64,000 nucleotides of DNA, from positions 22,820 through 86,819 of the forward strand of contig NZ_MDEE01000020.1 in assembly GCF_002939865.1 (NCBI RefSeq), given 5' to 3'. This document shows positions 47,338 to 56,164 of the stretch, in pieces. Position numbers and translations under genes: made by a program. This stretch comes from Xanthomonas dyei (lineage in GTDB: Bacteria; Pseudomonadota; Gammaproteobacteria; Xanthomonadales; Xanthomonadaceae). The stretch's first letter is position 1. Every line of letters starts with the position of its first letter. The notes beneath the pieces are model-generated. The model saw only the letters and a program-made list of their open reading frames with translations, was not told the DNA's origin and ran no database searches.

Positions 47338-48147
47338 TTGTTGAACGCTTCGTCCGCCCAGCAGCCACCTTCCCGACCGCGACGCCATGCCGTCTGCGAC
47401 GGGCAGTCATGGCCGGCGTGCGGCGTTGCAAGACAGCATCGCCGCCGCCTGGAGATACCTCGCGCGTTGCTGCTCGCGCTGGTCGTGAGCCCCTGCGGGC
47501 CCGCAATGGCAGACAACGTCGGCGGCGCAGTGGCGGTGGCGTCCACCCTGATCGACCGCGGCATCTCCATCGCCCCCAACCGCGTCACCTTGCAGGCGGC
47601 CGGCTATTGGCTGCCCGCGCCCGGCTGGTCGATGTCGGCCTCCGCGGCGCTGCAGTCGCCTTCTTTCAGCAAACCGGTGGCGCTCACGTTGCAGGGCGCG
47701 CGTGGCTGGATGCTGGGCGATCGCTGGCAGATGCAGGCCAGCCTGCTGTATTACGCCTATCCGGCCGACCGCCAGTCGCGCACTTTCGACCGCCAGGAAG
47801 CCAGCCTGGCCTGGTCCTACCGCGACACGCTCACTTTCTCGCTGTCCACCTTCAATTTCCCGCGCGCGCAACGCTCGCCCTGGAACAAGGTGGTCGACGT
47901 CACCGCCAACGTGCCGCTGACCGGGGATTTCAGCCTGTCGGCCGGCGCCGGCATCTCGGACTTTCCGGCGATGACCTACGGCGCTGCCAGTTCCGGCCGC
48001 TATCGGTATGGGCAACTGGGCATGAAGTGGAGCCGCGCGGCATGGGCAGTGAAGCTGGACCGGGTGCTGACCAGCAGCAATACCCCGCGCGCGCAGAACG
48101 GCCCCGGTGCACTGCAGTGGGTGGGCATGGTCTCCCGCAGTTTCTGA
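47338..48147 (+). CDS. Exported outer-membrane protein, TorF-like porin type (start uncertain)
   Basis: A hydrophobic segment IPRALLLALVVSPCGPAMA is followed by DNVGGAVAVASTLIDRGISI and a string of short beta-strands ending in VGMVSRSF, a typical outer-membrane C-terminal Phe. No ATG or GTG lies in frame between the upstream stop region and the signal sequence. The only in-frame ATG (about 47506) is at the cleavage point. TTG codons at 47338/47341 or 47464 are the candidates. The start, and thus the signal peptide, is unresolved. It resembles the TorF-family putative porins of choline/sulfate loci; this is tentative. Confidence 0.55.
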   Translation: MLNASSAQQPPSRPRRHAVCDGQSWPACGVARQHRRRLEIPRALLLALVVSPCGPAMADNVGGAVAVASTLIDRGISIAPNRVTLQAAGYWLPAPGWSMSASAALQSPSFSKPVALTLQGARGWMLGDRWQMQASLLYYAYPADRQSRTFDRQEASLAWSYRDTLTFSLSTFNFPRAQRSPWNKVVDVTANVPLTGDFSLSAGAGISDFPAMTYGAASSGRYRYGQLGMKWSRAAWAVKLDRVLTSSNTPRAQNGPGALQWVGMVSRSF

Positions 48148-48198
48148 TCCAAACGCAACCTTTTCTCCGTCTGGGGGCACCTAAGGGTGTCTTACGCC

Positions 48199-48792
48199 AT
48201 GTCTGCTTCGATGAATGACTCCGATACCCTTGGCGACGCCACCGACCGCATGCTGTTGCGCCGCATGGCTGCGGGCGATCGCGACGCCCTGGCGAGCATG
48301 TACCACAGCTACCACGGCCGCCTGTGCCGATTCTTGTCGCGCCTGACGCGCCGCCCGGACATCATCGAAGAAGCCATCAACGACTGCTTCTGGATCGCCT
48401 GGCAAAAGGCTGGCGACTTCCGCGGCGACTCGCAGGTGTCGACCTGGATCATGGGCATCGCCTACCGCTGCGGGCTCAAATGCCTGCGCCAGCACGACGG
48501 CGAAGCCATCGACGACACCGCCGTGGTGGAAGACCACGCCCCCAGCACCGACGACAACGACGACCGCGAGCTGCGCGACTGGCTGGACAAAGGCATGGAA
48601 CGGCTGTCGCCGGATCAGCGCCTGGTGATCGAACTGGTCTACGGCGTCGGCCACAAGCTGGAAGAAGTCGCCGAAATCATGCAGTGCCCGGTGGGCACGA
48701 TCAAAGCCCGGCTGTTTCATGCGCGGGTCAAATTACGCAATGTGCTGCCCGGCCTGGCCGGCAACACGCCTTATACGGAGACCCTGCAATGA
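48199..48792 (+). CDS. ECF-type RNA polymerase sigma factor
   Basis: The protein of 197 residues has sigma region 2 at about residues 20-85 (LASMYHSYHGRLCRFLSRLT...INDCFWIAWQKAGDFRG) and region 4 at about 130-182 (LSPDQRLVIELVYGVGHKLEEVAEIMQCPVGTIKARLFHARVKLR). The linker is acidic. ATG at 48199; a GTG four codons earlier is possible. The next gene starts ATGA at its stop and encodes a zinc-finger anti-sigma-like protein. Together with the subtilase that follows it forms a three-gene unit. Confidence 0.92.
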   Translation: MSASMNDSDTLGDATDRMLLRRMAAGDRDALASMYHSYHGRLCRFLSRLTRRPDIIEEAINDCFWIAWQKAGDFRGDSQVSTWIMGIAYRCGLKCLRQHDGEAIDDTAVVEDHAPSTDDNDDRELRDWLDKGMERLSPDQRLVIELVYGVGHKLEEVAEIMQCPVGTIKARLFHARVKLRNVLPGLAGNTPYTETLQ

Positions 48793-49439
48793 AGACGTTT
48801 TTCATCGCGCCTGGCAAGGAATGCTCGCACGCCTGGGAACTGATGCCGGCCGTCCTGCTGGACAGCGCCACCGAAGAAGAAAACGCCTGGCTGATCGCGC
48901 ACGTGGCCAAATGCACTTCGTGCAGCGCCGAGTTCGCTCAGCAAAATCGCCTGCGCCAGGCGCTGGCGCTGCCGTGCGCGGTCAAGCTGGACGCCAACGC
49001 CGGCCTGCAACGCCTGCTCGGCCGCCTGGATGCGCCCGAGGTCCGCACTGCACCGGCGCCTGCCGCACGACGCTCCGGTAGCTGGACCGTGCGTGCGCTG
49101 GCCGCCGCTGCGCTGGTGCAGGCCATCGGCCTGGGTGTCATGGGCGTCAAGCTCGCCTCGCCGGCACCGTCGCACGACTACCGCACGCTCAGCAGCGCCA
49201 CCGCGCTGCCGGTGCCGCAAGGCGCCATCCGCGTGGTGCCGGACGCCAGCATGACCGTGGCAGACTGGGACCGCCTGCTGCATGCACAGCAACTGCAGGT
49301 GATCGGTGGGCCCAACGACATGGGCGCTTATACCGTGGTGCCTGCCGCGCCGCAGCCGCCGGCCCAGCCGCAGCGGACCGTGCAGCAGCTGCGCGCCAAT
49401 CCAGGCATCCGGCTGGCCGAGATCGTCTCCGCACCATGA
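48789..49439 (+). CDS. Anti-sigma factor-like membrane protein with zinc-finger HxxxCxxC
   Basis: The protein of 216 residues has an N-terminal zf-HC2/ZAS domain with HVAKCTSC near residue 38 and HAWELMPAVLLDSATEEE ahead of it. A transmembrane helix follows (about residues 95-116), with VRALAAAALVQAIGLGVMGVKLA. The periplasmic tail is Pro/Ala-rich. This is the layout of a membrane-bound anti-sigma factor that holds an ECF sigma until the tail is cut. ATG at 48789 overlaps the sigma stop (ATGA) and its own stop overlaps the subtilase start (ATGA). Confidence 0.88.
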   Translation: MKTFFIAPGKECSHAWELMPAVLLDSATEEENAWLIAHVAKCTSCSAEFAQQNRLRQALALPCAVKLDANAGLQRLLGRLDAPEVRTAPAPAARRSGSWTVRALAAAALVQAIGLGVMGVKLASPAPSHDYRTLSSATALPVPQGAIRVVPDASMTVADWDRLLHAQQLQVIGGPNDMGAYTVVPAAPQPPAQPQRTVQQLRANPGIRLAEIVSAP

Positions 49440-50731
49440 GCCGTTTTCTCGCCATCGGCATGCTCCTCGCGCTGACCGGACTGGGCCTGCATGGCAACGC
49501 GCAGGCGCAGGACGCCGGCGCCGTGCCTGCGCCTGCCGATGCGCACACGCCCGACAGCAGCCGCGACATCCTGCTGGCGGTGGCCAACCCGCTCAGCGCA
49601 CCGCCGGCCCGCGCCGGCTCCAGCCTGATCGGCTACGCCTCCAGCTATTACGGCGCCGGCCAGAAGGCCGCCGTGCGCATGGAAGCCATCAAGCAGCGTT
49701 ACAAGCTGCGCGAAGTGTCCGGCTGGCCGATCACCTCGCTGGGCCTGTATTGCGCCGTGCTGCAGCCGCCACCGGGCGTATCGCGCGATGAGCTGGTTAC
49801 CGCGCTGGCCGACGACGAAGGCGTGGAGCTGGTGCAGCCGGTGCAGGATTTCTCGGTGTTTTCGGCCGATGCGGCGGAAAAGACCACGCCGTTGTCCGGC
49901 TACAATGACCCGTACGTGGACATGCAACGCGGCTTCATCGATACCGATGCCGCCAGCGCGCAGGCCATCACCCAGGGCCGCGGTGTGGTGGTGGCGGTGG
50001 TCGATACCGGCGTGGACACCAACCACCCCGATCTGAAATCGCGCATCCGCGACGTGCACGACCTGGTCGACGACAAACCGGGCATGACCAGCAGCGATTC
50101 GCACGGCACCGAAGTGGCCGGGATCATTGCCGCCGGCAGCAACAACCATCAAGGCATCGTCGGCATGGCGCCCAAGGCCATGTTGAGCGTCTACAAGGCG
50201 TGCTGGTATGCGCCCACGGTGGGCGCCACCGCACGCTGCAACACCTTCACCCTGGCCAAGGCGCTGGCGGCGATCAACAACAGCTCCGCGCGCGTGGTCA
50301 ACCTGAGCCTGGGCGGCCCGGCCGACCCGCTGCTGAGCAAGATGCTTACCCATCTGGTGCAGCAGGGCCGCATCGTGGTCGCAGCAATGCCGCCGAACGG
50401 GCGGCTGGACGGCTTTCCCAACGATGTGCCCGGCGTGCTGGTGGTTCGCAGCAGCAGCGCCAGCGCGGCCATGCCCGGCGTGCTGAGCGCACCCGGCAAG
50501 GACATCCTGACCACCCAGCCGAACGGGCGCTACGACTTCACTTCCGGCTCGTCGATGGCCACCGCGCATGTCAGCGGCATGGCCGCGCTGCTGTTGTCGC
50601 TGTCGCCGTCGATGGACGCCACTGCGCTGCGCGACCTGTTGCAGCGCACCAGCAAGGTCTCCGACGGCCAGCTGCAGGTCAATGCCGGCGCCGCCGTCGA
50701 TGCGCTGTCGCCTTCCAAACATTCCAACTGA
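49436..50731 (+). CDS. S8 subtilisin-like serine protease, exported
   Basis: The protein of 431 residues has a signal peptide (residues 1-25, ending NAQA before QDAG). A spacer/prodomain runs to about residue 155. The S8 catalytic domain has Asp190 in VVDTGVDTNHPD, His223 in DSHGTEVAGIIA and Ser373 in SGSSMATAHVSGMAA. The oxyanion-loop sequence is AAMPPNG, where many subtilases have an AAGN-type motif. It is probably periplasmic or cell-surface. Its overlap with the anti-sigma gene suggests a functional link. ccmC starts 10 bp after its stop. Confidence 0.93.
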   Translation: MSRFLAIGMLLALTGLGLHGNAQAQDAGAVPAPADAHTPDSSRDILLAVANPLSAPPARAGSSLIGYASSYYGAGQKAAVRMEAIKQRYKLREVSGWPITSLGLYCAVLQPPPGVSRDELVTALADDEGVELVQPVQDFSVFSADAAEKTTPLSGYNDPYVDMQRGFIDTDAASAQAITQGRGVVVAVVDTGVDTNHPDLKSRIRDVHDLVDDKPGMTSSDSHGTEVAGIIAAGSNNHQGIVGMAPKAMLSVYKACWYAPTVGATARCNTFTLAKALAAINNSSARVVNLSLGGPADPLLSKMLTHLVQQGRIVVAAMPPNGRLDGFPNDVPGVLVVRSSSASAAMPGVLSAPGKDILTTQPNGRYDFTSGSSMATAHVSGMAALLLSLSPSMDATALRDLLQRTSKVSDGQLQVNAGAAVDALSPSKHSN

Positions 50732-50741
50732 CGACACCGGC

Positions 50742-51500
50742 ATGGCCAACTGGATTCCCTTGTGGCTGCATAAACTCAGCTCGCCGCCGACGTTCTACCG
50801 CTTCGCCGGACGCGTGCGTCCGTGGGCGCTGGGCCTGGCCTTGCTGCTCGGCGCGGTGGCTGCTTACGGCGGGCTGGTGCTGGCGCCGCCGGATTATCAG
50901 CAGCACGATGCCTACCGCATCATCTTCATCCACGTGCCCAGCGCCTGGATGAGTCTTTTCATCTACGCAGCGATGGGCGTGTCGGCGTTTATCGCGCTGG
51001 TGTGGCGGATCAAGCTGGCCGAAGTGGTGACCATGGCATCGGCACCAATCGGTGCAGCCTTCACTTTCATCACCTTGTGCACCGGCTCGCTGTGGGGCAA
51101 GCCGATGTGGGGCACCTGGTGGACCTGGGACGCGCGGCTGACCTCGGAGTTGCTGCTGCTGTTTCTGTATCTGGGCGTGCTGGGCCTGTACCACGCGGTG
51201 GAAGACCGTCGTCAGGCGATGCGTGCCGCCGGCTTGCTTGCGCTGGTCGGCCTGGTGAATCTGCCCATCGTGCATTACTCGGTGGTGTGGTGGAACACGC
51301 TGCATCAAGGCTCCACCGTGCGCCTGCTCGGCCCCTCAAAGATGGGCGCGGACATGCTGTGGCCGTTGCTGACGATGATGCTGGCCACCAAGTGCTACTA
51401 CCTCGCCAGTCTGTTCGGCCGCGTGCGTGTGGAGCTGCTGGCGCTGGAAAGCGGCAAGGACTGGGCACGCCGCATCGTATTGACGGAGCGCACCGCATGA
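50742..51500 (+). CDS. ccmC: Cytochrome c maturation protein CcmC
   Basis: The protein of 252 residues has six transmembrane helices and the haem-handling tryptophan motif [20 protein letters not shown] (about 119-138). It loads haem onto CcmE in the periplasm. Periplasmic His residues (YHAVE, HYSV) fit the haem-ligand positions. ATG at 50742. ccmA and ccmB, which usually precede ccmC, are not in the window; a subtilase gene is there. ccmD follows with a 4-bp overlap. Confidence 0.96.
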   Translation: MANWIPLWLHKLSSPPTFYRFAGRVRPWALGLALLLGAVAAYGGLVLAPPDYQQHDAYRIIFIHVPSAWMSLFIYAAMGVSAFIALVWRIKLAEVVTMASAPIGAAFTFITLCTGSLWGKPMWGTWWTWDARLTSELLLLFLYLGVLGLYHAVEDRRQAMRAAGLLALVGLVNLPIVHYSVVWWNTLHQGSTVRLLGPSKMGADMLWPLLTMMLATKCYYLASLFGRVRVELLALESGKDWARRIVLTERTA

Positions 51501-51703
51501 ATACGTTTTTGGCGATGGGCGGCTACGGCCAATACGTGTGGACGTCGTATGCGTTGTTCGTGCTGGTGCTGCTGGCCGACTTGGCAGCGCCGTGGTTGCG
51601 ACGCCGACGCCTGCCGCGCGAACTGCGTGGCCAGGTGCAGCGGCAAACCCCGCGTCGTGCGCGCGATCAGCCCGCGCCACCGCTGGAGCGCGATGCGCCA
51701 TGA
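51497..51703 (+). CDS. ccmD: Cytochrome c maturation protein CcmD
   Basis: The protein of 68 residues has a short N-terminus ([15 protein letters not shown]), one transmembrane helix (about residues 16-32), then [16 protein letters not shown]. This is the normal CcmD form, small and basic after the membrane helix. It assists release of holo-CcmE from the CcmABC complex. The ATG at 51497 overlaps ccmC; the gene overlaps ccmE by 4 bp. Confidence 0.92.
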   Translation: MNTFLAMGGYGQYVWTSYALFVLVLLADLAAPWLRRRRLPRELRGQVQRQTPRRARDQPAPPLERDAP

Positions 51704-52170
51704 ATGCCACGCGCAAACAACGTCTGTGGCTGGTGCTTGGCGTCATCGCCGCCGCCGCGCTCGCGGTGACGCTGATCGTGCTGGCGCTGCAGCGGAACAT
51801 GAGCTACCTGTTCACCCCCAGCCAGGTGCACGCCGGCGACGCGGCCAGCTATCAACAGTTCCGTCTCGGCGGCATGGTCAAGGCCGGCTCGATCCAGCGC
51901 GCCAGCGACTCGCTGAAAGTCAGCTTCACCGTCATCGATAAACATGCGGCCACCCAGGTCGAATACACCGGCATCCTGCCGGACCTGTTCCGCGACAACC
52001 AATCGGTGATCGCCAACGGGCGCATGCAGGGCGAACGCTTTGTCGCCAACGAAGTGCTGGCCAAGCACGACGAAACCTACATGCCGAAAGAACTCAAGGA
52101 CGCGATGGCCGAAGGCCATGTCGGCAAGCCCATCCCCGCGACCGTCGTGCCGCTGGCCGCGCCGCGTTGA
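51700..52170 (+). CDS. ccmE: Haem chaperone CcmE
   Basis: The protein of 156 residues has an N-terminal anchor (residues 7-29) and an OB-fold periplasmic domain. The haem-binding His123 lies in [10 protein letters not shown] with Tyr127 conserved (HxxxY). It carries haem covalently from CcmC to CcmF/H. The start at 51700 overlaps ccmD. A basic, disordered C-terminus follows. Confidence 0.96.
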   Translation: MNATRKQRLWLVLGVIAAAALAVTLIVLALQRNMSYLFTPSQVHAGDAASYQQFRLGGMVKAGSIQRASDSLKVSFTVIDKHAATQVEYTGILPDLFRDNQSVIANGRMQGERFVANEVLAKHDETYMPKELKDAMAEGHVGKPIPATVVPLAAPR

Positions 52171-52233
52171 GGCGGCGTTGGCTGCGCGCCGCTCACTCGC
52201 CAATCTCTTTTTGCCGCACGCTGCGACCCACTC

Positions 52234-54222
52234 ATGACGCCTGAACTCGGCCAGATCGCACTGATCCTGGCGCTGCTGCTGTCGCTTGCCCAGGGCGTGT
52301 TGCCGCTGATCGGTGCCTGGCGTGGCAATACCGCCTTGATGGGCGTCGCGCGGCCGGCAGCGGTGGGCCAGGCCGTGTTCGTGTGGATGGCGTTCGGCCT
52401 GCTCGCCTGGTCGCTGCTGTCGCTGGATTTTTCGGTCGGCTATGTCGCGGCCAACGCCAACATCGCCCTGCCCTGGTACTACCGCTTTGCCGCGGTGTGG
52501 GGCGCGCACGAAGGCTCGTTGCTGCTGTGGATCGCCATCCTTGCGACATGGACGGTGTTGCTGGCCGCCTTCAGCCGGCATCTGCCGCAGTATTTCGCTG
52601 CACGCGTGCTGGCGGTGCTCGGCCTGGTGTCGGTGGGCTTTCTGGCTTTCATCCTGCTGACCTCCAATCCGTTCGGGCGGCTGTCGCCGATTCCGCTGGA
52701 CGGCAACGAGCTCAATCCGGTGTTGCAGGATCCGGGCATGACCTTCCACCCGCCGGTACTCTACACCGGCTATGTCGGTTTCTCGGTAGCCTTTGCGTTC
52801 GCGGTGGCGGCGCTGCTGGGCGGCGAACTGGAACAGGCCTGGGTGCGCTGGGCGCGGCCGTGGACCAATGTGGCCTGGGCCTGCCTCACCGCCGGCATCG
52901 TGGCAGGTAGCTGGTGGGCCTATGCAGAACTGGGTTGGGGCGGCTGGTGGTTCTGGGACCCGGTGGAAAACGCCAGTTTCATGCCGTGGCTGGTGGGCAC
53001 CGCGTTGATCCACACCCAGGCGGTCACCGAAAAACGCGGCAGCCTGCGTGCGTGGACCATCCTGCTATCGATCCTGGCGTTCTCGCTGTCGCTGCTGGGC
53101 ACGTTCCTGGTGCGCTCGGGCGTGCTGACCTCGGTGCATGCGTTCGCCGCCGACCCGCGCCGCGGGCTGTACATCCTGATCTTCCTGGTGACGGTGGTGG
53201 GCGGCTCGTTGCTGCTCTACGCCTTGCGCGCACCGAAGATCGCCAGCGGCAAACCGTTTGCCGCCGCCTCGCGCGAGACCGCGATTCTGATCGGCAATCT
53301 CTTGCTTACCGTCGCCGCAGCGATGGTGTTGCTGGGCACCTTGTTCCCGTTGATTGCCGACGCCTTCGGCCTGGGCAAGGTGTCGGTGGGGCCGCCGTAT
53401 TTCGGCCTGTTGTTCCCGTTGCTGATGTTGCCGGTGGTGCTGTTGCTGCCGTTCGGTCCCTACCTGCGTTGGGGCCAGGCCGACGCCGCACCGTTGAAGG
53501 CGCTGGGCGCACGCGCCGGCATCGCCGCAATCGCCTGTGCGCTGGTCGGCAGCCTGTTTGCCGATGGCCAGGCCAAGGCGATTGCCGGCATTGGCGTGGC
53601 GGCCTGGGTGGCCACCGGCACCGCGCTGTACGTCTACAAGCGGTGGCGCGAGATGCCGCGCGGGCGGCGCTTTCCGGCAGAAATGGCCGGCATGTTGATC
53701 GCGCATGCCGGCGTGGCGGTGTTCGTCGCCGGCGTGCTGATCTCCGACAGCCTGTCGGTCGAACGCGACGTGCGGCTGTCGCCCGGGCAGAGCGCGGAGA
53801 TTGCAGGCTACGCGTTCCGCTTCGACGGCGTGCAGCTGGTCGACGGGCCGAACTGGAAGGCCGAACAAGGCAGCGTGCAAGTCAGCCGCGATGGCAAGGT
53901 CATTGCGCAATTGCATCCGCAAAAACGTCTGTACAGCAGCGAACGCATCCAGACCGAATCGGCGATCGATCCCGGCATCACCCGCGATCTGTATGTCGCG
54001 CTTGGCGAGCCGCTGGACGACCAGCACATCGAACACGATTGGACCTTACGGCTGTACTACAAGCCCTTCATCCGCTGGATCTGGGCCGGCGGCCTGTTGA
54101 TGATGCTGGGCGGCTTCGTCAGCGCCTGCGCACGACGCTTCCGCGCGCCGGTCTCCGCAGCCAAGGCGGCTGCATCGCCCGCATACCAAGCGCCCATCAT
54201 CGCGCAGGAGTCGCACCCGTGA
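52234..54222 (+). CDS. ccmF: Cytochrome c haem lyase subunit CcmF
   Basis: The protein of 662 residues has the typical size and about fourteen transmembrane helices. The tryptophan-rich haem motif WGGWWFWDPVENASFMPW lies at about residues 233-250. HPPVLYTGYVGFSVAFAFA and KRGSLRAWTI are conserved. The periplasmic C-terminal region has the usual LSPGQSAEIAGY segment. It ligates haem to apocytochromes with CcmH. ATG at 52234, after a 63-bp gap. Confidence 0.97.
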   Translation: MTPELGQIALILALLLSLAQGVLPLIGAWRGNTALMGVARPAAVGQAVFVWMAFGLLAWSLLSLDFSVGYVAANANIALPWYYRFAAVWGAHEGSLLLWIAILATWTVLLAAFSRHLPQYFAARVLAVLGLVSVGFLAFILLTSNPFGRLSPIPLDGNELNPVLQDPGMTFHPPVLYTGYVGFSVAFAFAVAALLGGELEQAWVRWARPWTNVAWACLTAGIVAGSWWAYAELGWGGWWFWDPVENASFMPWLVGTALIHTQAVTEKRGSLRAWTILLSILAFSLSLLGTFLVRSGVLTSVHAFAADPRRGLYILIFLVTVVGGSLLLYALRAPKIASGKPFAAASRETAILIGNLLLTVAAAMVLLGTLFPLIADAFGLGKVSVGPPYFGLLFPLLMLPVVLLLPFGPYLRWGQADAAPLKALGARAGIAAIACALVGSLFADGQAKAIAGIGVAAWVATGTALYVYKRWREMPRGRRFPAEMAGMLIAHAGVAVFVAGVLISDSLSVERDVRLSPGQSAEIAGYAFRFDGVQLVDGPNWKAEQGSVQVSRDGKVIAQLHPQKRLYSSERIQTESAIDPGITRDLYVALGEPLDDQHIEHDWTLRLYYKPFIRWIWAGGLLMMLGGFVSACARRFRAPVSAAKAAASPAYQAPIIAQESHP

Positions 54223-54761
54223 AGCGCATGCTGCCCTTGCTGGGGTTCTTGTTGGTCGCCGCCCTGTTCGGCTTCGGCATCTACTGGACCATGCAGCACA
54301 ACCCGCGTGATGTGCCCTCCCCATTGATCGGCAAACCGGCGCCGGCCTTCTCGCTGCCGCGGCTGGATGCGCCCGACCAGCATGTCACCCGTGAGCAGCT
54401 GCTGGGCAAGCCGTATGTGCTCAACGTGTTCGGCAGTTGGTGCGCCGAGTGCGTGCACGAGCATCCGGTGCTGATGGCGCAGGCCAGCCGGCTCGGTGTG
54501 CCCTTGATCGGCTACAACTACAAGGACGCGCCGGCCGATGCGACTGCCTGGCTGGCACGCTTGGGCAATCCTTACGCAGTGGTCATCGCCGATGAAGCCG
54601 GCCAGACCGCCATCGATTTCGGCGTCTACGGCGCACCGGAAAGCTTCCTGATCGATGCGCAGGGCATGATTCGCTACAAGCACATCGGCGTGCTCACCCC
54701 CGATGTCATCAACGATGAGCTGCTGCCCGCCATCACCGCACTGCCCAAGGGCGCACCGTGA
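54219..54761 (+). CDS. ccmG: Thiol:disulfide interchange protein CcmG/DsbE
   Basis: The protein of 180 residues is a membrane-anchored periplasmic thioredoxin. The anchor is MLPLLGFLLVAALFGFGIYW, and WCAEC (Cys75, Cys78) is the redox active site. GAPESFLID provides the cis-Pro region. It reduces the apocytochrome CXXCH. The start is GTG at 54219, overlapping the ccmF stop (GTGA). Confidence 0.95.
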   Translation: MKRMLPLLGFLLVAALFGFGIYWTMQHNPRDVPSPLIGKPAPAFSLPRLDAPDQHVTREQLLGKPYVLNVFGSWCAECVHEHPVLMAQASRLGVPLIGYNYKDAPADATAWLARLGNPYAVVIADEAGQTAIDFGVYGAPESFLIDAQGMIRYKHIGVLTPDVINDELLPAITALPKGAP

Positions 54762-55243
54762 TGCTGGGATATGGCGCCTTTCAGGCGCATCGGCGTGACC
54801 AGGCGCGCAAGCTGCGCCTGTTGCTGGTGCTGCTGTTGGGAATAGTGCTCGCGCCCTGCGTGCAGGCGCAGGCGGTGGACCCGTTGCCGTTCAAGACCCG
54901 CAGCGAAGAAGCGCGGTATCAACAACTGACCGCGCAACTGCGTTGCCTGGTGTGCCAGAACGAGAACCTGGCCGATTCCAATGCCACCCTGGCGCGCGAT
55001 CTGCGTCATCAGGTGTTCGCGCAGCTGCAGGCCGGCAAGAGCGATGCGCAGATCAAGCAGTACATGGTCGACCGCTATTCGGATTTTGTGTTGTACGACC
55101 CGCCGGTCAAACGCGGCACCTGGCTGTTGTGGTTCGGGCCGCTGCTGATGTTGGGCGCGGGCGCTGTAGTGGTGATTCACACCGTGCGTAAACGTGCGCG
55201 CGTTGGCCCAGCGGTGGCACCGCAGGCAGAGGAAGACTGGTGA
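54758..55243 (+). CDS. ccmH: Cytochrome c maturation protein CcmH
   Basis: The protein of 161 residues has a signal/anchor helix (about 20-36). The redox motif LRCLVCQNENLADSNA carries Cys63 and Cys66. A C-terminal transmembrane helix follows (about 127-146). This is the short CcmH form, with CcmI encoded separately. The start overlaps the ccmG stop (GTGATG), with GTG at 54758 or ATG at 54761. It overlaps ccmI by 4 bp. Confidence 0.95.
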   Translation: MMLGYGAFQAHRRDQARKLRLLLVLLLGIVLAPCVQAQAVDPLPFKTRSEEARYQQLTAQLRCLVCQNENLADSNATLARDLRHQVFAQLQAGKSDAQIKQYMVDRYSDFVLYDPPVKRGTWLLWFGPLLMLGAGAVVVIHTVRKRARVGPAVAPQAEEDW

Positions 55244-55944
55244 TGACGGGTTTTTATTTTTTGAGCGCTGCGCTGGTGGTGGTTGCGCTACTGCTGTTAC
55301 TGCTGCCGCTGCTGCGCACACCTACGCGCAATGGCAATGCACGTTACACGCTGCCGATCCTGCTGGTGCTGGGCCTGCCCGTCGCCACCGCCGGTCTGTA
55401 TCGGCTGGTCGGCGCGCCCGATGCGATCGCACATCCGGCCTACGTGACGGCGCCCCAGACGGCGCCCATCGCAACGGCTGCTGCAGCCGATGCGGCACCA
55501 CCGCAACCCAGCGCTGCCGAACAGGCGCAACTGGCAGCGCTCACCTCGTGGATGGAACAGGCCAAAGCGCATGAGCAGAACAACCGCTCCGCCGAGGCGC
55601 GCGATGCCTACGCGCAGGCACTGAAGATCGCGCCCGACACCAGCGCGGCCATCGTCGGCTGGATCGCTGCCGACATGGCGACGCACAGCGATTTCGCCAT
55701 CGATGCGACCTCGCGGACGCGGTTGCAGCAGCTGATCGCGCGCGAGCCGGACAATCAGCGTGGGCTGTGGCTACTGGGCATCAGCGATTTCCAGCAGCAC
55801 GACTACGCCGCAGCCACCACCCATTGGCGGCATCTGCATGGCTTGCTGGAAACCGGCTCGCCGATGCAGAACGCGGTGGCGGACAAGATTGCCGTGGCCG
55901 AATCGATGGCGAGCGCTCGGCAATCCGGGCGTGCTGCACGCTGA
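55240..55944 (+). CDS. ccmI: Cytochrome c maturation protein CcmI
   Basis: The protein of 234 residues has two N-terminal transmembrane helices (about 5-24 and 38-56) and a periplasmic TPR region (about 100-225) with YAQALKIAPDTSAAIVGW and EPDNQRGLWLLGISDFQQHDYAAATTHW. CcmI captures apocytochrome C-termini for haem ligation. It is shorter than long CcmI proteins of about 400 residues. GTG at 55240, or the adjacent ATG (55243). It is the last gene of the ccm group. Confidence 0.88.
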   Translation: MMTGFYFLSAALVVVALLLLLLPLLRTPTRNGNARYTLPILLVLGLPVATAGLYRLVGAPDAIAHPAYVTAPQTAPIATAAAADAAPPQPSAAEQAQLAALTSWMEQAKAHEQNNRSAEARDAYAQALKIAPDTSAAIVGWIAADMATHSDFAIDATSRTRLQQLIAREPDNQRGLWLLGISDFQQHDYAAATTHWRHLHGLLETGSPMQNAVADKIAVAESMASARQSGRAAR

Positions 55945-56164
55945 AAACAGCAGCGCAAAAGCGTGCAGACGGCGGCGTCAGCCCACTAGGCGCATTGCCA
56001 GCAGTCATGGTGCGCAGCGGCGGTCGGTAGACGCAGAGCAACAGGCTGACGCGGAGCGCGCGAGGTTGCCTGCGCAGTCCGCAATGGTGTCTGGATGAAA
56101 GCCGTCGAGGTGGCGGCCAAGAAGCTTTGAGCGCGCGATGCGGCAGATCCCGCATCTGCATCGC
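55945..56164. other. Convergent gap after ccmI
   Basis: No gene is supported between the ccmI stop and the end of the leftward histidine kinase gene. GC-rich short hairpins occur (for example gcgcgag...), but no strong intrinsic terminator is seen. Confidence 0.45.
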
